A DNA stretch of 64,000 bases, from assembly GCF_014851675.1 (NCBI RefSeq), contig NZ_JACVAE010000003.1, positions 124,001-188,000 of the forward strand. Reading direction: 5' to 3'. Under the pieces are notes generated by a model that had not been told where the DNA came from, made no database searches, and saw nothing but the letters and a program-made list of their open reading frames with translations. Source of the DNA: Rhizobium sp. ARZ01. GTDB taxonomy: Bacteria > Pseudomonadota > Alphaproteobacteria > Rhizobiales > Rhizobiaceae. Below are positions 1 through 9,676 of the stretch, piece by piece; the stretch's first letter is position 1; each line of letters begins with the position of its first letter. The position numbers and the translations under genes were made by a program.

Positions 1-143
1 GCAAGAAATCAGGCGAGATTGCCGGGATCCTTGGCTATGCGGGACGGGCGGCGATGGTGCATCGCGACGACCTCGTCATGACGGGTGCGGGAAGAACCGA
101 TAGCGCCCCTGCCGAAGAGGAAAAGGATGCCGCCCATGCTTGA
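1..143 (+). CDS. proB: Glutamate 5-kinase, C-terminal fragment (ProB)
   Basis: Only the last 46 or so codons are in the window; the gene enters from the left and stops at TGA 141-143. The fragment reads [20 protein letters not shown], typical of the end of the PUA domain of glutamate 5-kinase, which phosphorylates glutamate in the first step of proline synthesis. It overlaps the next gene, proA, by 8 bases, the usual proBA arrangement. The identification relies on that context and the tail sequence, because the kinase domain lies outside the window. Confidence 0.8.
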   Translation, partial: KKSGEIAGILGYAGRAAMVHRDDLVMTGAGRTDSAPAEEEKDAAHA

Positions 144-1419
144 ACAGGCGCAGACGACGGCCGACGTGACCGAGTTGATGACCGGGATCGGTCGCAATGC
201 GCGCGCCGCCAGCCGGCCGCTCGCCGTCGCATCGACGGCGGCGAAGAATGCCGCGCTTGAGGCGATGGCAAAGGCGATCCTCGCTGATCGCGATCAGATC
301 CTTGCCGCCAATGCAATCGATCTTGCGCATGCGCGCGAAAGCGGGCTCGCCGGCTCCTTCATCGACCGTCTGACGCTGACGCCGGAGCGGATCGACGCGA
401 TTGCCGCCGGCATCCGCGACATCGCCGCCTTCAAAGATCCGGTCGGCGACGTGATTGCCGAGTGGGACCGGCCGAACGGCCTGCACATCGAGCGTGTGCG
501 CACCCCGCTCGGGGTGATCGGCGTGATCTACGAGAGCCGCCCGAACGTGACGGCCGATGCCGGCGCCCTCTGCCTGAAGGCCGGCAATGCGGTCATCCTG
601 CGCGGTGGCTCCGACAGCCTCAATTCCTCGCGGGCGATCCATGCCTGCCTGGTGCGCGGCCTGAAGGAAGCCGGACTGCCGGAGCACGCGATCCAGATGG
701 TGCCGGTCGCAGACCGCGCGGCTGTCGGCGCGATGCTCTCCGGGCTGGACGGCTCGATCGACGTCATCGTCCCGCGTGGAGGCAAAAGCCTCGTTGCCCG
801 TGTGCAGAACGAGGCGCGCGTCCCCGTCTTCGCCCATCTCGACGGCCTCTGCCACGTCTATGTCGACCGTTCCGCCGATCTCGACATGGCGCGCAGCGTC
901 GTCGTCAATTCCAAGATGCGCCGCACCGGCATCTGCGGTGCGGCCGAGACGCTGCTGATCGATCGGGCCGCGGCCGGAACGCACCTGGCGCCTCTGCTTG
1001 CCGCGCTCAAGGATGCCGGCTGCGAGGTTCGCGCGACGAACGAAATCCGTGCGCTCGTTCCCGGTCTCGAAGCTGCGGCCGAGAAGGACTGGTCGACCGA
1101 ATATCTGGACGCCATCATCTCGGTGGCGCTGGTCGACGGTGTCGAAGGCGCCATTGCACACATCAACCGGTGGTCCTCGGCGCATACGGAGGCGGTGATC
1201 GCGCAGGATCAGTCCGTGGCGGCCCGCTTTTTCGCCGAGATCGATTCCGCCATCCTCCTCCACAATGCCTCGACGCAGTTTGCCGATGGCGGCGAATTCG
1301 GCATGGGTGGGGAGATCGGCATTGCGACCGGCAAGATGCATGCGCGCGGGCCCGTCGGCGTCGAGCAACTGACTTCGTTCAAATACCGGGTGCGCGGCAC
1401 CGGACAGGTGCGGCCCTAG
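136..1419 (+). CDS. proA: Gamma-glutamyl phosphate reductase (ProA)
   Basis: Cytosolic NADPH-dependent reductase that turns gamma-glutamyl phosphate into glutamate semialdehyde, the second step of proline synthesis. The 427-residue protein has the family length and motifs: [14 protein letters not shown], the LRGGSDS segment, the PRGGKSLV stretch, and the catalytic-cysteine region [14 protein letters not shown]. The ATG at 136 starts the conserved [11 protein letters not shown] segment and overlaps the proB stop, implying translational coupling. An in-frame ATG at 85 would add 17 residues inside proB and is less likely. Confidence 0.96.
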   Translation: MLEQAQTTADVTELMTGIGRNARAASRPLAVASTAAKNAALEAMAKAILADRDQILAANAIDLAHARESGLAGSFIDRLTLTPERIDAIAAGIRDIAAFKDPVGDVIAEWDRPNGLHIERVRTPLGVIGVIYESRPNVTADAGALCLKAGNAVILRGGSDSLNSSRAIHACLVRGLKEAGLPEHAIQMVPVADRAAVGAMLSGLDGSIDVIVPRGGKSLVARVQNEARVPVFAHLDGLCHVYVDRSADLDMARSVVVNSKMRRTGICGAAETLLIDRAAAGTHLAPLLAALKDAGCEVRATNEIRALVPGLEAAAEKDWSTEYLDAIISVALVDGVEGAIAHINRWSSAHTEAVIAQDQSVAARFFAEIDSAILLHNASTQFADGGEFGMGGEIGIATGKMHARGPVGVEQLTSFKYRVRGTGQVRP

Positions 1420-2064
1420 GTGCAGCCCGAGACGATCGAAGCGCGATACCTGCGGATGCCGCATGTCGAGCGGGGGATGGTCGTCGGTCTTTTCGGCGGC
1501 TCCTTCAACCCGCCGCACGAGGGCCATGTGCTCGTGGCCGACATCTCGCTGCGTCGCCTGCGTCTCGACCAGCTCTGGTGGATGGTAACGCCGGGCAATC
1601 CGTTGAAGGATCATCGTCATCTGGCGCCCCTCGAACAGCGCTTGCGGCAGTCCGAAGCGATCACGCCTGACCCGCGGATCAAGGTGACGGCCTTCGAGAA
1701 GACGATCGGCCAGAGCTATACGGCGAGAACGCTTGAGATCGTCAAGGCGCGCAACCCCGGCGTGCACTTCGTCTGGATCATGGGTGCGGACAATCTGCAG
1801 GGCTTCCATCGCTGGCAGAGCTGGCAGACGATTGCCCGTACCTTCCCCATCGCGGTCATCGATCGGCCGGGATCGACGCTCGCCTATCTGTCGTCGAAAA
1901 TGGCGCGAACCTTCGACCACGCTCGCATCGACGAGGAGGATGCCGGAGCGCTGGCTTTCCGCAAGTCACCGGCTTGGACATTCATCCACGGCCCCCGTTC
2001 GCCGCTCAGTTCCAGCGCCCTCAGACATCGCGCGGAACTGGAGAAAAGAGCTAAAGAGAAGTGA
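1420..2064 (+). CDS. nadD: Nicotinate-nucleotide adenylyltransferase (NadD)
   Basis: Adenylyl transfer to nicotinate mononucleotide in NAD synthesis. The nucleotidyltransferase signature GLFGGSFNPPHEGH is at about residues 23-36 and the WIMGADNLQ and PISSxAxR-like (SPLSSSALR) segments follow, giving a complete NadD of 214 residues. The GTG at 1420 follows the proA stop directly. ATG codons at 1456 and 1477 are alternative starts, giving 202 or 195 residues. I keep the long form because the residues just before the second start (RYLRMPH) look like coding sequence, but the choice is uncertain. Confidence 0.93.
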   Translation: MQPETIEARYLRMPHVERGMVVGLFGGSFNPPHEGHVLVADISLRRLRLDQLWWMVTPGNPLKDHRHLAPLEQRLRQSEAITPDPRIKVTAFEKTIGQSYTARTLEIVKARNPGVHFVWIMGADNLQGFHRWQSWQTIARTFPIAVIDRPGSTLAYLSSKMARTFDHARIDEEDAGALAFRKSPAWTFIHGPRSPLSSSALRHRAELEKRAKEK

Positions 2065-2176
2065 TGTCTTGAAACCGACAGGCTTTGGTGCCTAAATCTA
2101 GTGGTGGTTCGTCGCATGTGGCACGAATCACAACCGTGCTAGGCCTGTTCAAAGGAAAGGAAACACTCTGACAACA

Positions 2177-2581
2177 GTGCACGCGAAGGGAAGCGCCAGC
2201 AGCGCTCTTCCCAAAAGCGCAGGACGCGGCGACGATGCCGCCGACCGCGCTCTTCAAGTGGTCCTCGCAAGCCTCGAGGACTCGAAGGCTGAAGATATCG
2301 TCACGATCGACATTGTCGGGAAATCCGCGCTGGGCGACTACATGGTGGTCGTGTCCGGACGGTCGAACCGTCATGTCGGAGCGATTTGCGATCATCTGCT
2401 CACCGACCTCAAGGACGAAGGCTTTGGTTCCGCCCGCGTGGAGGGACTGGAGACCGGTGACTGGGTGCTGATTGATACGGGCGACATCATCGTCCACGTG
2501 TTCCGACCCGAAATCCGCGAGTTCTACAACATCGAGAGGATGTGGGCAGCTCCGGACCTGGAAGACGGTACGTTGCACTAG
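2177..2581 (+). CDS. rsfS: Ribosomal silencing factor (RsfS)
   Basis: Small cytosolic protein of the RsfS/Iojap family, which binds ribosomal protein uL14 and blocks subunit joining in starvation. The core has the family signature: the AEDIVTIDI strand, DYMVVVSGRSNRH, then GDWVLIDTGDIIVHVF and the FYNIERMW tail. It lies between nadD and rlmH, the standard neighbourhood in many bacteria. The start is unclear. GTG at 2177 has a weak upstream site; a CTG at 2168 lies 8 bases after AGGAAAGGAAA and would add LTT in front. The region 2065-2176 before it holds no other gene. Confidence 0.93.
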   Translation: MHAKGSASSALPKSAGRGDDAADRALQVVLASLEDSKAEDIVTIDIVGKSALGDYMVVVSGRSNRHVGAICDHLLTDLKDEGFGSARVEGLETGDWVLIDTGDIIVHVFRPEIREFYNIERMWAAPDLEDGTLH

Positions 2582-2683
2582 ATCGTCGCACGGTCCGGGA
2601 TTCGGGCGTCGCATGCGGCCATGTTTGAACCTGCACCCGCTTGGGTAAGCGTTGCCGCTGCGTGCGACGGAGGAACCGGATAG

Positions 2684-3166
2684 ATGCGGATCGGACTTTT
2701 TGCGGTCGGACGGCTAAAAGCCGGTCCTGAGAGAGATCTCGCCGCGCGCTATTTCGACCGCTTTGCCAAGTCCGGCCCGCCGATCGGTCTGGAGTTCGGC
2801 AAGCTTGTCGAGGTTGCCGAGAGCCGGGCATCGAACCCGGAAACGCGCAAGCGCGAGGAGGCGGCGCTGCTCGAAAAGGCGCTCCCGGCCGATGCGGTGT
2901 TGATCTTGCTCGACGAGCGCGGAAAGGCGCTGGGTTCAGAAGACTTCGCCGGTTTGATCGGCCGGTGGCGTGATTCCGGCAAACGGGATCTGATGGTCGC
3001 GATCGGCGGCGCCGATGGCCTCGATCCTGCCCTACACGCGCGCGCAGACGCAACGCTGTGCCTTGGCAAGATGACCTGGCCGCACCAGCTCGTCCGCATC
3101 CTGATTGCCGAACAGCTCTATCGCGCCACGACCATCCTGTCCGGTCACCCCTATCACCGCGCTTGA
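2684..3166 (+). CDS. rlmH: 23S rRNA (pseudouridine1915-N3)-methyltransferase (RlmH)
   Basis: SPOUT-class methyltransferase that uses SAM to methylate pseudouridine 1915 of 23S rRNA in assembled 70S ribosomes. The 160 residues match family length. Visible motifs are the LLDERGK segment, the glycine-rich cofactor loop VAIGGADGLD, and the C-terminal knot MTWPHQLVRILIAEQLYRA followed by GHPYHR. A GGAGGAACCGGAT segment precedes the ATG. It belongs with rsfS upstream, with 102 bases between them. Confidence 0.96.
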   Translation: MRIGLFAVGRLKAGPERDLAARYFDRFAKSGPPIGLEFGKLVEVAESRASNPETRKREEAALLEKALPADAVLILLDERGKALGSEDFAGLIGRWRDSGKRDLMVAIGGADGLDPALHARADATLCLGKMTWPHQLVRILIAEQLYRATTILSGHPYHRA

Positions 3167-3279
3167 GGGTCGTAGCATTCGCTCGATCTGATCAGACATC
3201 AGCCGCAATTTGAGTGTTGTTCCTTGGCGAAATCCGCAAATCGGCTTAGACCGACATTGGAACGACAACGCGCGGGATC

Positions 3280-4725
3280 ATGACCACGTCCGCAATATCT
3301 AAAAACGGCAAGCGCATCGCGGCTCGGCGTCCGGAATGGTCGCGCTCGGCCGTTGCAATCGCGCTCGGCTTTTGGCTGGTCCTGCCGCCCGTGCCGCTCT
3401 TGGCCGAGCCTTCCACGCCTCCTGCTGCGACTGGAAAGGTCGGCAGGCAGGTGACCGTCGAGGCGGATCCTGCCGCCGCGATCGCACTTCGACGCGACAG
3501 CACGCGGCGCGAACTCGAAGCGCTCTCGAAGACCATTACTCTTTCAGAGGAAAAGACCCGCGAGCTGGAGGCCGGCATCGGCAAGCTGGAGAAGGATCGC
3601 GCGTCGCTGCGCGAGGCCATCGTCCAGTCGGCGAAGGCCCGCAAGGACATGGAAGCGAAGATTCTTGCGGGCGAGAAGCGGCTTGCCGCCATGCGAGCCG
3701 ATGAGGATGCTGCCCGCAGTTCACTGCACGAGCGCCGGGGCCTTCTGGCCGAGGTGCTTGCGGCACTCCAGCGCATGGGCCGCAATCCACCGCCGGCAAT
3801 CCTCGTCACCCCGGATGACGCGCTCGCGTCGGTCCGAAGCGCGATCGTGCTGGGTGCGGTTGTGCCCGGCATTCGGGCGGAGACGGAGCGGTTGGTTGCC
3901 GATCTGCAGCAATTGGCGGCGATCCGGATGGACATCGACAAGGAGAAGACCGACCTCGCCAGCGCCATGGCAAGCCGACTGGAAGAGGAAAGGCGCTCTG
4001 AATTGCTGATCAGAGAGAACGAGGCGCTGGCGGCGGAAAACACTCGCACGCTCGAAGCCGAGCAGCGGCGGGCGGAGGAACTTGCCGGCCGATCGACCAG
4101 TCTCGAAAGCCTTATCGGCAGCATGGAGCGCGAGATCAGTTCCGTGCGCGAGGCGGCAGCTCTGGCGCGCGTGCAGGAAGCCGAGCGCGCGAAGCAAAGC
4201 GAGGCGGAACGCCAGCGTGCGCGAGAGGCCGCCCTCTCCGGCTCGCCTGACAAAAACCGCATTGCTCCGGCATATGCGTTTTCGGAACTGACGAAACGCC
4301 TCGAATACCCGGTCGCGGGGGATCCGTTGCGGCAGTTCGGCGAGGCGGATGGTACCGGCCACTCGTCTCAGGGGCTGATACTTGCGACGAACCCGGGCGC
4401 ACTCGTGACCGCACCAGCCGACGGCTGGGTTGTCTTTGCGGGGACGTTCAGAAGCTACGGGCGCATGATCATCCTTAATGCCGGCGACGACTATCACCTG
4501 GTTCTCTCAGGGATGGATCGGGTGAACGTCAGGGAAGGTCAGTTCGTCGTGGCGGGCGAGCCGCTCGCCGTGATGGGTGAGAAAAGAGTGGCAAGTGTAA
4601 ATGCATTGGCGCTGGAAACGGACAAGCCGACGCTTTACATTGAATTTCGAAAAAACGGCAAACCGGTTGATTCCCGACCCTGGTGGTCCGCTACTGTCTC
4701 TGGAAAGGCAAGCAATGATTCGTAG
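3280..4725 (+). CDS. envC: EnvC-like murein hydrolase activator (degenerate M23 peptidase)
   Basis: Periplasmic factor expected to activate peptidoglycan amidases during division. The 481-residue protein has an N-terminal signal/anchor near residues 22-45 (ending PLLAEP), a long coiled coil at about 60-330 rich in Glu/Arg/Ala, and a C-terminal LytM/M23 domain. The zinc-site residues look lost: the usual HxH near the end reads YIEFRKNG, and the first ligand region reads GHSSQG. That is the pattern of regulatory rather than catalytic LytM proteins. The end overlaps ctpA by 11 bases, so the two are one operon. Confidence 0.87.
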   Translation: MTTSAISKNGKRIAARRPEWSRSAVAIALGFWLVLPPVPLLAEPSTPPAATGKVGRQVTVEADPAAAIALRRDSTRRELEALSKTITLSEEKTRELEAGIGKLEKDRASLREAIVQSAKARKDMEAKILAGEKRLAAMRADEDAARSSLHERRGLLAEVLAALQRMGRNPPPAILVTPDDALASVRSAIVLGAVVPGIRAETERLVADLQQLAAIRMDIDKEKTDLASAMASRLEEERRSELLIRENEALAAENTRTLEAEQRRAEELAGRSTSLESLIGSMEREISSVREAAALARVQEAERAKQSEAERQRAREAALSGSPDKNRIAPAYAFSELTKRLEYPVAGDPLRQFGEADGTGHSSQGLILATNPGALVTAPADGWVVFAGTFRSYGRMIILNAGDDYHLVLSGMDRVNVREGQFVVAGEPLAVMGEKRVASVNALALETDKPTLYIEFRKNGKPVDSRPWWSATVSGKASNDS

Positions 4726-6037
4726 GGCTTCCCTTGTTCTCGTCGGAGCACTGATGGGTGCGACGGCCATGAGCGCAATCTATTCGGTGACGATGCCGGC
4801 CGAGGCGGCGGGCGCGTCGACCTATCGCGAGCTGTCCATCTTCGGCGACGTGTTCGAGCGCGTGCGTGCGCAGTACGTGACGCCGCCGAAGGAAGACCAA
4901 CTGATCGAGAACGCCATCAACGGCATGCTGTCCTCGCTCGATCCGCACTCCTCCTACATGAATTCCAAGGATGCCGAAGAGATGCGCACGCAGACGCGCG
5001 GCGAGTTCGGCGGTCTCGGCATCGAAGTGACGATGGACGAGGAACTCGTCAAGGTCATCGCCCCGATCGATGACACGCCGGCGTCACGCGCGGGCGTTCT
5101 CGCGGGCGACCTGATCTCGAAGATCGACGGCCAGGACGTTCGTGGCCTGAAGCTCGAGGAAGCCGTCGACAAGATGCGCGGCAAGGTCAACACGCCGATC
5201 AAGCTGACGATCCTGCGCAAGGGAGCCGACAAGCCGATCGAACTGACGATCATGCGCGACATCATCGCGGTGAAGGCCGTGAAGTATCGCGCCGAGGGCG
5301 ATGTCGGCTATCTGCGCGTCATTTCGTTCACCGAGAAAACCTTCGACGATCTCGAAAAGGGCATCGAGAAGATCAAGGCGGACGTGCCGGCCGACAAGCT
5401 GAAGGGCTTTGTCCTCGACCTGCGCCTCAATCCGGGCGGCCTGCTCGATCAGGCGATCAACGTCTCCGACGCCTTCCTGGAGCGCGGCGAAGTGGTTTCC
5501 ACTCGCGGTCGGAATGAGGACGAGACCCGCCGCTTCAACGCTTCGCCGGGCGACCTGACCGATGGCAAGCCCGTCATCGTCCTGATCAACGGTGGCTCGG
5601 CTTCCGCTTCGGAAATCGTGGCCGGTGCTTTGCAGGATCTTCGCCGCGCCACCGTGGTCGGCACCCGCTCGTTCGGCAAGGGTTCCGTCCAGACGATCAT
5701 CCCGCTCGGCGAAGCCGGCGCGCTCCGCCTGACGACGGCGCTCTATTACACGCCGTCCGGCAAGTCGATCCAGGGAACCGGCATCTCGCCGGACATCAAG
5801 GTCGACCAGCCGCTGCCGCCGGAGCTTCAAGGCAAGGTCGAAGCCGCAGGCGAGTCCAACCTGCGCGGCCATATTAAGGGCCAGAGCGAGAGCGAAGAAG
5901 GTTCGGGCTCCTCTGCCTATGTGCCGCCGGAAGCCAAGGACGACCTCCAGCTGCAGTATGCGCTTCAGCTGTTGCGCGGCGAAAAGACCGACCCTTCCTT
6001 CCCTGCCAGTCCGGAAAAGGCCGAGCTGAAAAACTAA
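4715..6037 (+). CDS. ctpA: Carboxy-terminal processing protease (CtpA, S41 family)
   Basis: Periplasmic serine protease that trims C termini of envelope proteins. The 440 residues hold a signal peptide or N-terminal anchor (residues 1-33), a PDZ domain at about 95-180 (EFGGLGIEV, then GVLAGDLISKIDGQ), and the S41 domain. The Ser-Lys dyad is S297 in GGSASASEI and K322 in RSFGKGSVQ. The ATG at 4715 begins a clear signal sequence and overlaps the envC gene; a longer in-frame reading from 4601 lies within envC and is rejected. The close coupling to an EnvC-like activator links the pair to peptidoglycan remodelling. Confidence 0.95.
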   Translation: MIRRASLVLVGALMGATAMSAIYSVTMPAEAAGASTYRELSIFGDVFERVRAQYVTPPKEDQLIENAINGMLSSLDPHSSYMNSKDAEEMRTQTRGEFGGLGIEVTMDEELVKVIAPIDDTPASRAGVLAGDLISKIDGQDVRGLKLEEAVDKMRGKVNTPIKLTILRKGADKPIELTIMRDIIAVKAVKYRAEGDVGYLRVISFTEKTFDDLEKGIEKIKADVPADKLKGFVLDLRLNPGGLLDQAINVSDAFLERGEVVSTRGRNEDETRRFNASPGDLTDGKPVIVLINGGSASASEIVAGALQDLRRATVVGTRSFGKGSVQTIIPLGEAGALRLTTALYYTPSGKSIQGTGISPDIKVDQPLPPELQGKVEAAGESNLRGHIKGQSESEEGSGSSAYVPPEAKDDLQLQYALQLLRGEKTDPSFPASPEKAELKN

Positions 6038-6045
6038 TGTGACGG

Positions 6046-6075
6046 CCCGGATCACCGCGACACGCGTGATCCGGG
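6046..6075 (+). terminator. Hairpin between ctpA and the deacetylase-like gene
   Basis: Perfect 10-bp inverted repeat CCCGGATCAC / GTGATCCGGG with a 10-base loop, starting 8 bases after the ctpA stop. Only a short CTCCTTTC run follows instead of a full T tract. It could be a terminator, an attenuator, or an mRNA-stabilising structure before the next gene. Confidence 0.5.
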
Positions 6076-6109
6076 TACGCTCCTTTCACGCTCAGGACGG
6101 ACCTGTCTC

Positions 6110-7315
6110 TTGGGAACGGATCTCAACGCACCGCTCGGCCAGAATCGGAAGGCTGCGTCCGGCCGCGCAGGTCCGCCTCGCTTTTCCGCCACCCGCGTTG
6201 CCGCCACTCTTGCCGTCGTCGGTGTCCTTGGGCTGTCGCTGTGGACAGCATTGGCACCCAGTGGTCTCCTTAAGGGACCCCCGCCGATCGTTGTAGCGCA
6301 GCCGACTGGAGAGGCCGGGGCCGATGGGACGTCCGCAAATGCGGAAGGGTCGGAAGCATCGAGCGGTGTGCGCCGCCAAAGGGGACAGTCTGGTGCAAAC
6401 ATCGAGGAGACCCGGACGGCCGACGGCAGCGTCGTGCGAAAGTTCACGCCCAAGGATCGGGGCGATGGCGGGCCGCTGATATTCGATGGCAGCCGGGTGG
6501 GCCAGGATCCCCGCTTCGCGGCCATTCCGAACGAAGATCTGGTCGAAGACACTGCTTACGGCAAACTGCCCGTCGTCGGCCCGGATGGTCTCCGCCCGGT
6601 CGAACAGTATGCACGGCCGTGGTCAGGTGCGCGCGGTACCCGGATTGCGATCGTGGTGGGTGGTCTCGGTCTGAGCCAGACCGGCACGCAGCGGGCAATC
6701 CGCGATTTGCCCGGCGAGGTGACGCTTGCGTTTGCGTCGAGCGGCAATAGCCTGCCGCGCTGGATGCAGGAGGCTCGCCGCGACGGCCACGAGATCCTGC
6801 TGCAGGTGCCGCTTGAGCCCTTTGATGACCCGGAAAACGATCCCGGTCCCCGTACGCTGCGGACCGATGCCAGTGCGAAGAAGAACCTGGACGATCTGCA
6901 TCACGCGATGGGGCAGATTACCAACTACACGGGCATCATGAATTTCATGGGCGGCCGGTTCCTGTCGAGCGCGGATGCGCTGGAGCCCGTCATGCGCGAT
7001 ATTGCCGATCGCGGTCTCCTCTTCCTCGACGACGGTTCGTCGGCGCAGTCGGTGTCGGGAACCATCGCAGGCGCGCTGGAGATGCCGCACGTCTTCGCCG
7101 ATCTGCAGCTCGACTCGACGCTTTCGCGCGATGCGATCCTGCGCAAGCTGGATGAGCTCGAACGCGTCGCCCGCCGCAATGGCACTGCGATCGGTGTTGC
7201 CTCTGCCTTTGACGAAAGCGTGCAGTCGATCGCGGACTGGAGCCAGGAAGCTGCGCAGCGCGGCATCGAGATCGTCGGCGTAGCCGCCCTTGCCGACCAG
7301 GGCCCGAAGCAATAG
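6110..7315 (+). CDS. Divergent polysaccharide deacetylase family protein (YibQ-like)
   Basis: Envelope protein of the divergent polysaccharide deacetylase family (YibQ/DUF610), whose substrate is not established. It has 401 residues: a basic N terminus, one membrane segment at about 30-50 ([16 protein letters not shown]), a low-complexity Gly/Ala/Ser linker, and the deacetylase-like fold from about residue 180 ([48 protein letters not shown]). The start is TTG at 6110; no closer ATG fits. It follows the EnvC-CtpA pair, a recurrent neighbour set that suggests a role in cell-wall maintenance. Confidence 0.85.
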   Translation: MGTDLNAPLGQNRKAASGRAGPPRFSATRVAATLAVVGVLGLSLWTALAPSGLLKGPPPIVVAQPTGEAGADGTSANAEGSEASSGVRRQRGQSGANIEETRTADGSVVRKFTPKDRGDGGPLIFDGSRVGQDPRFAAIPNEDLVEDTAYGKLPVVGPDGLRPVEQYARPWSGARGTRIAIVVGGLGLSQTGTQRAIRDLPGEVTLAFASSGNSLPRWMQEARRDGHEILLQVPLEPFDDPENDPGPRTLRTDASAKKNLDDLHHAMGQITNYTGIMNFMGGRFLSSADALEPVMRDIADRGLLFLDDGSSAQSVSGTIAGALEMPHVFADLQLDSTLSRDAILRKLDELERVARRNGTAIGVASAFDESVQSIADWSQEAAQRGIEIVGVAALADQGPKQ

Positions 7316-7330
7316 GCCCGAAGCAATAGG
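7301..7330 (+). repeat. 14-bp tandem duplication across a stop codon
   Basis: The unit GGCCCGAAGCAATA occurs twice in a row (7301-7314, 7315-7328) and is followed by GG. The stop codon of the upstream gene (TAG 7313-7315) spans the junction, so the second copy is a duplicate of the last coding bases placed in the spacer before rppH. Confidence 0.9.
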
Positions 7331-7337
7331 AATACCG

Positions 7338-7865
7338 ATGAGCAAAGAAGCGAAGAAACCCCTGCGGCCCGAGGATCTGCCCTACCGACCATGCGTCGGC
7401 ATCATGGTGCTGAACCGGGATGGCCTCGTCTGGGCGGGGCGGCGCATTGCGATCGGAAATTCTGAGTATGACGGCTCGCCGCAGCTTTGGCAGATGCCGC
7501 AAGGCGGCATCGACCGTGGCGAGGATCCACTGGCGGCCGCGTCGCGCGAGCTCTACGAGGAGACTGGCATCCGTTCGGCCCGGCTCATTGCCGATGCTGG
7601 TCGCTGGATCAATTATGACCTCCCGCCACATTTGATCGGCATCGGCCTGAAGGGAAAATACCGCGGCCAGACGCAGCGCTGGTACGCCTTCCGCTTTGAA
7701 GGCGAGGAAAGCGAGATTGCGATCAACCCGCCGCCCGGCGGCCATGAGCCGGAGTTCGACGCCTGGGAATGGAAGCCGATGCAGGCATTGCCCGAGTTGA
7801 TCGTTCCGTTCAAGCGCAAGGTCTATGAGGAGGTCGTTGCGACCTTCGCCCATCTCGCGCCCTGA
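7338..7865 (+). CDS. rppH: RNA pyrophosphohydrolase (RppH, Nudix)
   Basis: Removes pyrophosphate from the 5' end of triphosphorylated RNA and so starts mRNA decay. The 175 residues have the RppH N-terminal signature [14 protein letters not shown], the substrate-recognition segment [10 protein letters not shown], and the Nudix box [22 protein letters not shown] at about residues 57-78 with its catalytic glutamates. The ATG at 7338 matches the family N terminus. It sits 22 bases after the previous stop, in the same direction. Confidence 0.95.
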   Translation: MSKEAKKPLRPEDLPYRPCVGIMVLNRDGLVWAGRRIAIGNSEYDGSPQLWQMPQGGIDRGEDPLAAASRELYEETGIRSARLIADAGRWINYDLPPHLIGIGLKGKYRGQTQRWYAFRFEGEESEIAINPPPGGHEPEFDAWEWKPMQALPELIVPFKRKVYEEVVATFAHLAP

Positions 7866-8007
7866 CATCGGATCCGGATAGGGTATGCGGCAAAGCGCGA
7901 ACGACTTCGCGGACCAGGCGCGCGTAGCATACTGACGTATCTCTCGTATATTACTTCAACCCGCTGAAGGGACGATCCAAAATCCCTCGGACCGTTGGAG
8001 GTGCGAC

Positions 8008-8478
8008 ATGACCGGTAACGACAAGTCGAATCCGAATGACGCTGTTCTCAGCGCCGAAGCGCTGCGCAAGCAAATTCTCGAAACACAACTCGCAGAGATG
8101 GAGAAAGAAGACAAACTGCGGGATCGCAAGAACGAAGAGCTGGCGAAGTTCACCGACGAATTTTTCCACAAACATGTCGGCGAACAGGAGCGGGCGATGA
8201 TCCGCAATGTTGTGGCCCGCGCGGTCAAGGAAGGGAAAATGGAGGCCCTGGTCTACACGTTTCCTTCCGATTTCTGCACGGATAGCGGACGGGCAATCAA
8301 CAACGCCGATCCGGACTGGCCGCAAACCCTTCAGGGCAAGGCAAAGGAGTTGTTTGACCGCTTCAAGGAAGTGGCGCAGCCTCAGGGCTACCGGCTGAAG
8401 GCAATGGTGATCAACTTCCCGGGCGGTGTTCCCGGCGATATCGGTTTCTACCTCAACTGGGAGCCACCGGTCGCCTGA
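8008..8478 (+). CDS. Conserved-looking hypothetical protein, 156 aa
   Basis: I do not recognise a family. The protein is soluble, with no signal peptide or membrane segment. Residues 15-60 are charged and probably helical (LRKQILETQLAEMEKED), followed by an alpha/beta-looking part with PSDFCTDSGRAINN and a hydrophobic end (LKAMVINFPGGVPGDIGFY). A strong GGAGGTGCGAC site precedes the ATG, and codon use matches the neighbours, so it is probably a real gene. It stands alone between rppH and a permease. Confidence 0.75.
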   Translation: MTGNDKSNPNDAVLSAEALRKQILETQLAEMEKEDKLRDRKNEELAKFTDEFFHKHVGEQERAMIRNVVARAVKEGKMEALVYTFPSDFCTDSGRAINNADPDWPQTLQGKAKELFDRFKEVAQPQGYRLKAMVINFPGGVPGDIGFYLNWEPPVA

Positions 8479-8533
8479 CGCGGCATGTTTCCAGGGTTTG
8501 GCGAAGCCAGATCTCTCGTCGAGAGGGAAGCAC

Positions 8534-9667
8534 ATGGACGACAGATCGTCTCCCGGCTCGCAACCCGTCGCATCCGACCAGCCCACGATCGAAAGGCGGG
8601 TTACCGATTTCGTGCGGCTGGGGGTGGTGGCCCTCTTTGCCTACTGGTCCTTCACCCTCGTCGCCCCGTTTCTCGTAATCGTGATCTGGGCGGGCATCCT
8701 CACCGTGGCGCTCTATCCCTGCTATCAGGCGCTCAGGGTCGCGCTTGGCGGCAGCAAGCGGCTGGCAGCGATACTGCTCACGCTCCTGAGCCTTGGCATC
8801 ATCATTGGCCCGCTGGCCGCCATAGCGCTCAATTTCGTGGAAGCAACGCACTGGTTGATGATCAAGCTGGAAAGCGGGTCGTTGCAGATTCCGACGCCAT
8901 CGGAAGGCATCAGGGAATGGCCGGTCGTCGGTGAGCGCGTCTATGAGGCCTGGCGCCTTGCATCCGAGAATTTGACAGGCGCGCTGGAACGTTTTGAGCC
9001 GTCGCTGCTGCAATTGGGCGGCGACGTTCTCGGTAAGGCCGCACGTGTCGGGTTCGGGTTGCTGAGTTTCATGGCGTCGGTGATCATTGCAGGGTTCTTC
9101 TTTGGTCACGGTCCGCAAATGGCCACCGGTATCAACCGTTTTGCCGATCGCATCGCTGGTGAACGGGGCATTGGCTTCGTTCGGTTGGCGGCCGCAACGA
9201 TCCACAATGTTGCGAGAGGCGTCATCGGCGTCGCTATCTTCCAGGCTCTTCTCTCGGGGCTCGTCCTGTATTTCTTCGATATCCCGGCTTCCGGCGGGCT
9301 CACCTTCGCAATCCTGATCCTCTGCATCGTCCAGATAGGTCCGGCACCGGTGTTGTTTCCCCTCATCATCTGGGCGTGGATGACGAAGGATTTCACCTAT
9401 GCACTGTCTTTGACGGCATTCCTGGTTCCGGTTGCGGTCATCGACAATGTCCTAAAGCCCATACTCGTGTCGCGCGGGCTTTCGACGCCGATGCTAGTTA
9501 TCCTCATGGGCGTGATCGGCGGTACACTCTCCTATGGACTCGTCGGCCTGTTCCTCGGCCCGATCGTTTTGAGTGTGTTCTACGATCTTCTGGTCGCGTG
9601 GCTCCGTGGTCCATATACGCCGGAAAGCGGCAAGCCACCCCTGCCGTGGTCCGATCGAACGGAGTAG
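8534..9667 (+). CDS. AI-2E family (PerM-like) membrane transporter
   Basis: Inner-membrane protein of the AI-2 exporter/PerM superfamily; members move small molecules or ions and the substrate cannot be told from sequence. The 377 residues have two early helices (LGVVALFAYWSFTLVAPFL), a central soluble stretch at about 110-190, and four or more helices after that, ending in the family-typical VIDNVLKPILVSRG and LSYGLVGLFLGPI segments. The ATG at 8534 follows GAGAGGGAAGCAC. It converges with ppk2, leaving a 9-base gap. Confidence 0.85.
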   Translation: MDDRSSPGSQPVASDQPTIERRVTDFVRLGVVALFAYWSFTLVAPFLVIVIWAGILTVALYPCYQALRVALGGSKRLAAILLTLLSLGIIIGPLAAIALNFVEATHWLMIKLESGSLQIPTPSEGIREWPVVGERVYEAWRLASENLTGALERFEPSLLQLGGDVLGKAARVGFGLLSFMASVIIAGFFFGHGPQMATGINRFADRIAGERGIGFVRLAAATIHNVARGVIGVAIFQALLSGLVLYFFDIPASGGLTFAILILCIVQIGPAPVLFPLIIWAWMTKDFTYALSLTAFLVPVAVIDNVLKPILVSRGLSTPMLVILMGVIGGTLSYGLVGLFLGPIVLSVFYDLLVAWLRGPYTPESGKPPLPWSDRTE

Positions 9668-9676
9668 AGCGCAGCG

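Noticed and set aside
76..1920. Long minus-strand frame of 614 codons across proA and nadD
   Set aside because: It lies opposite proA and nadD, which have clear family motifs. GC-rich codon use keeps the antisense frame open; composition is Arg/His/Asp-rich and no motif is seen.
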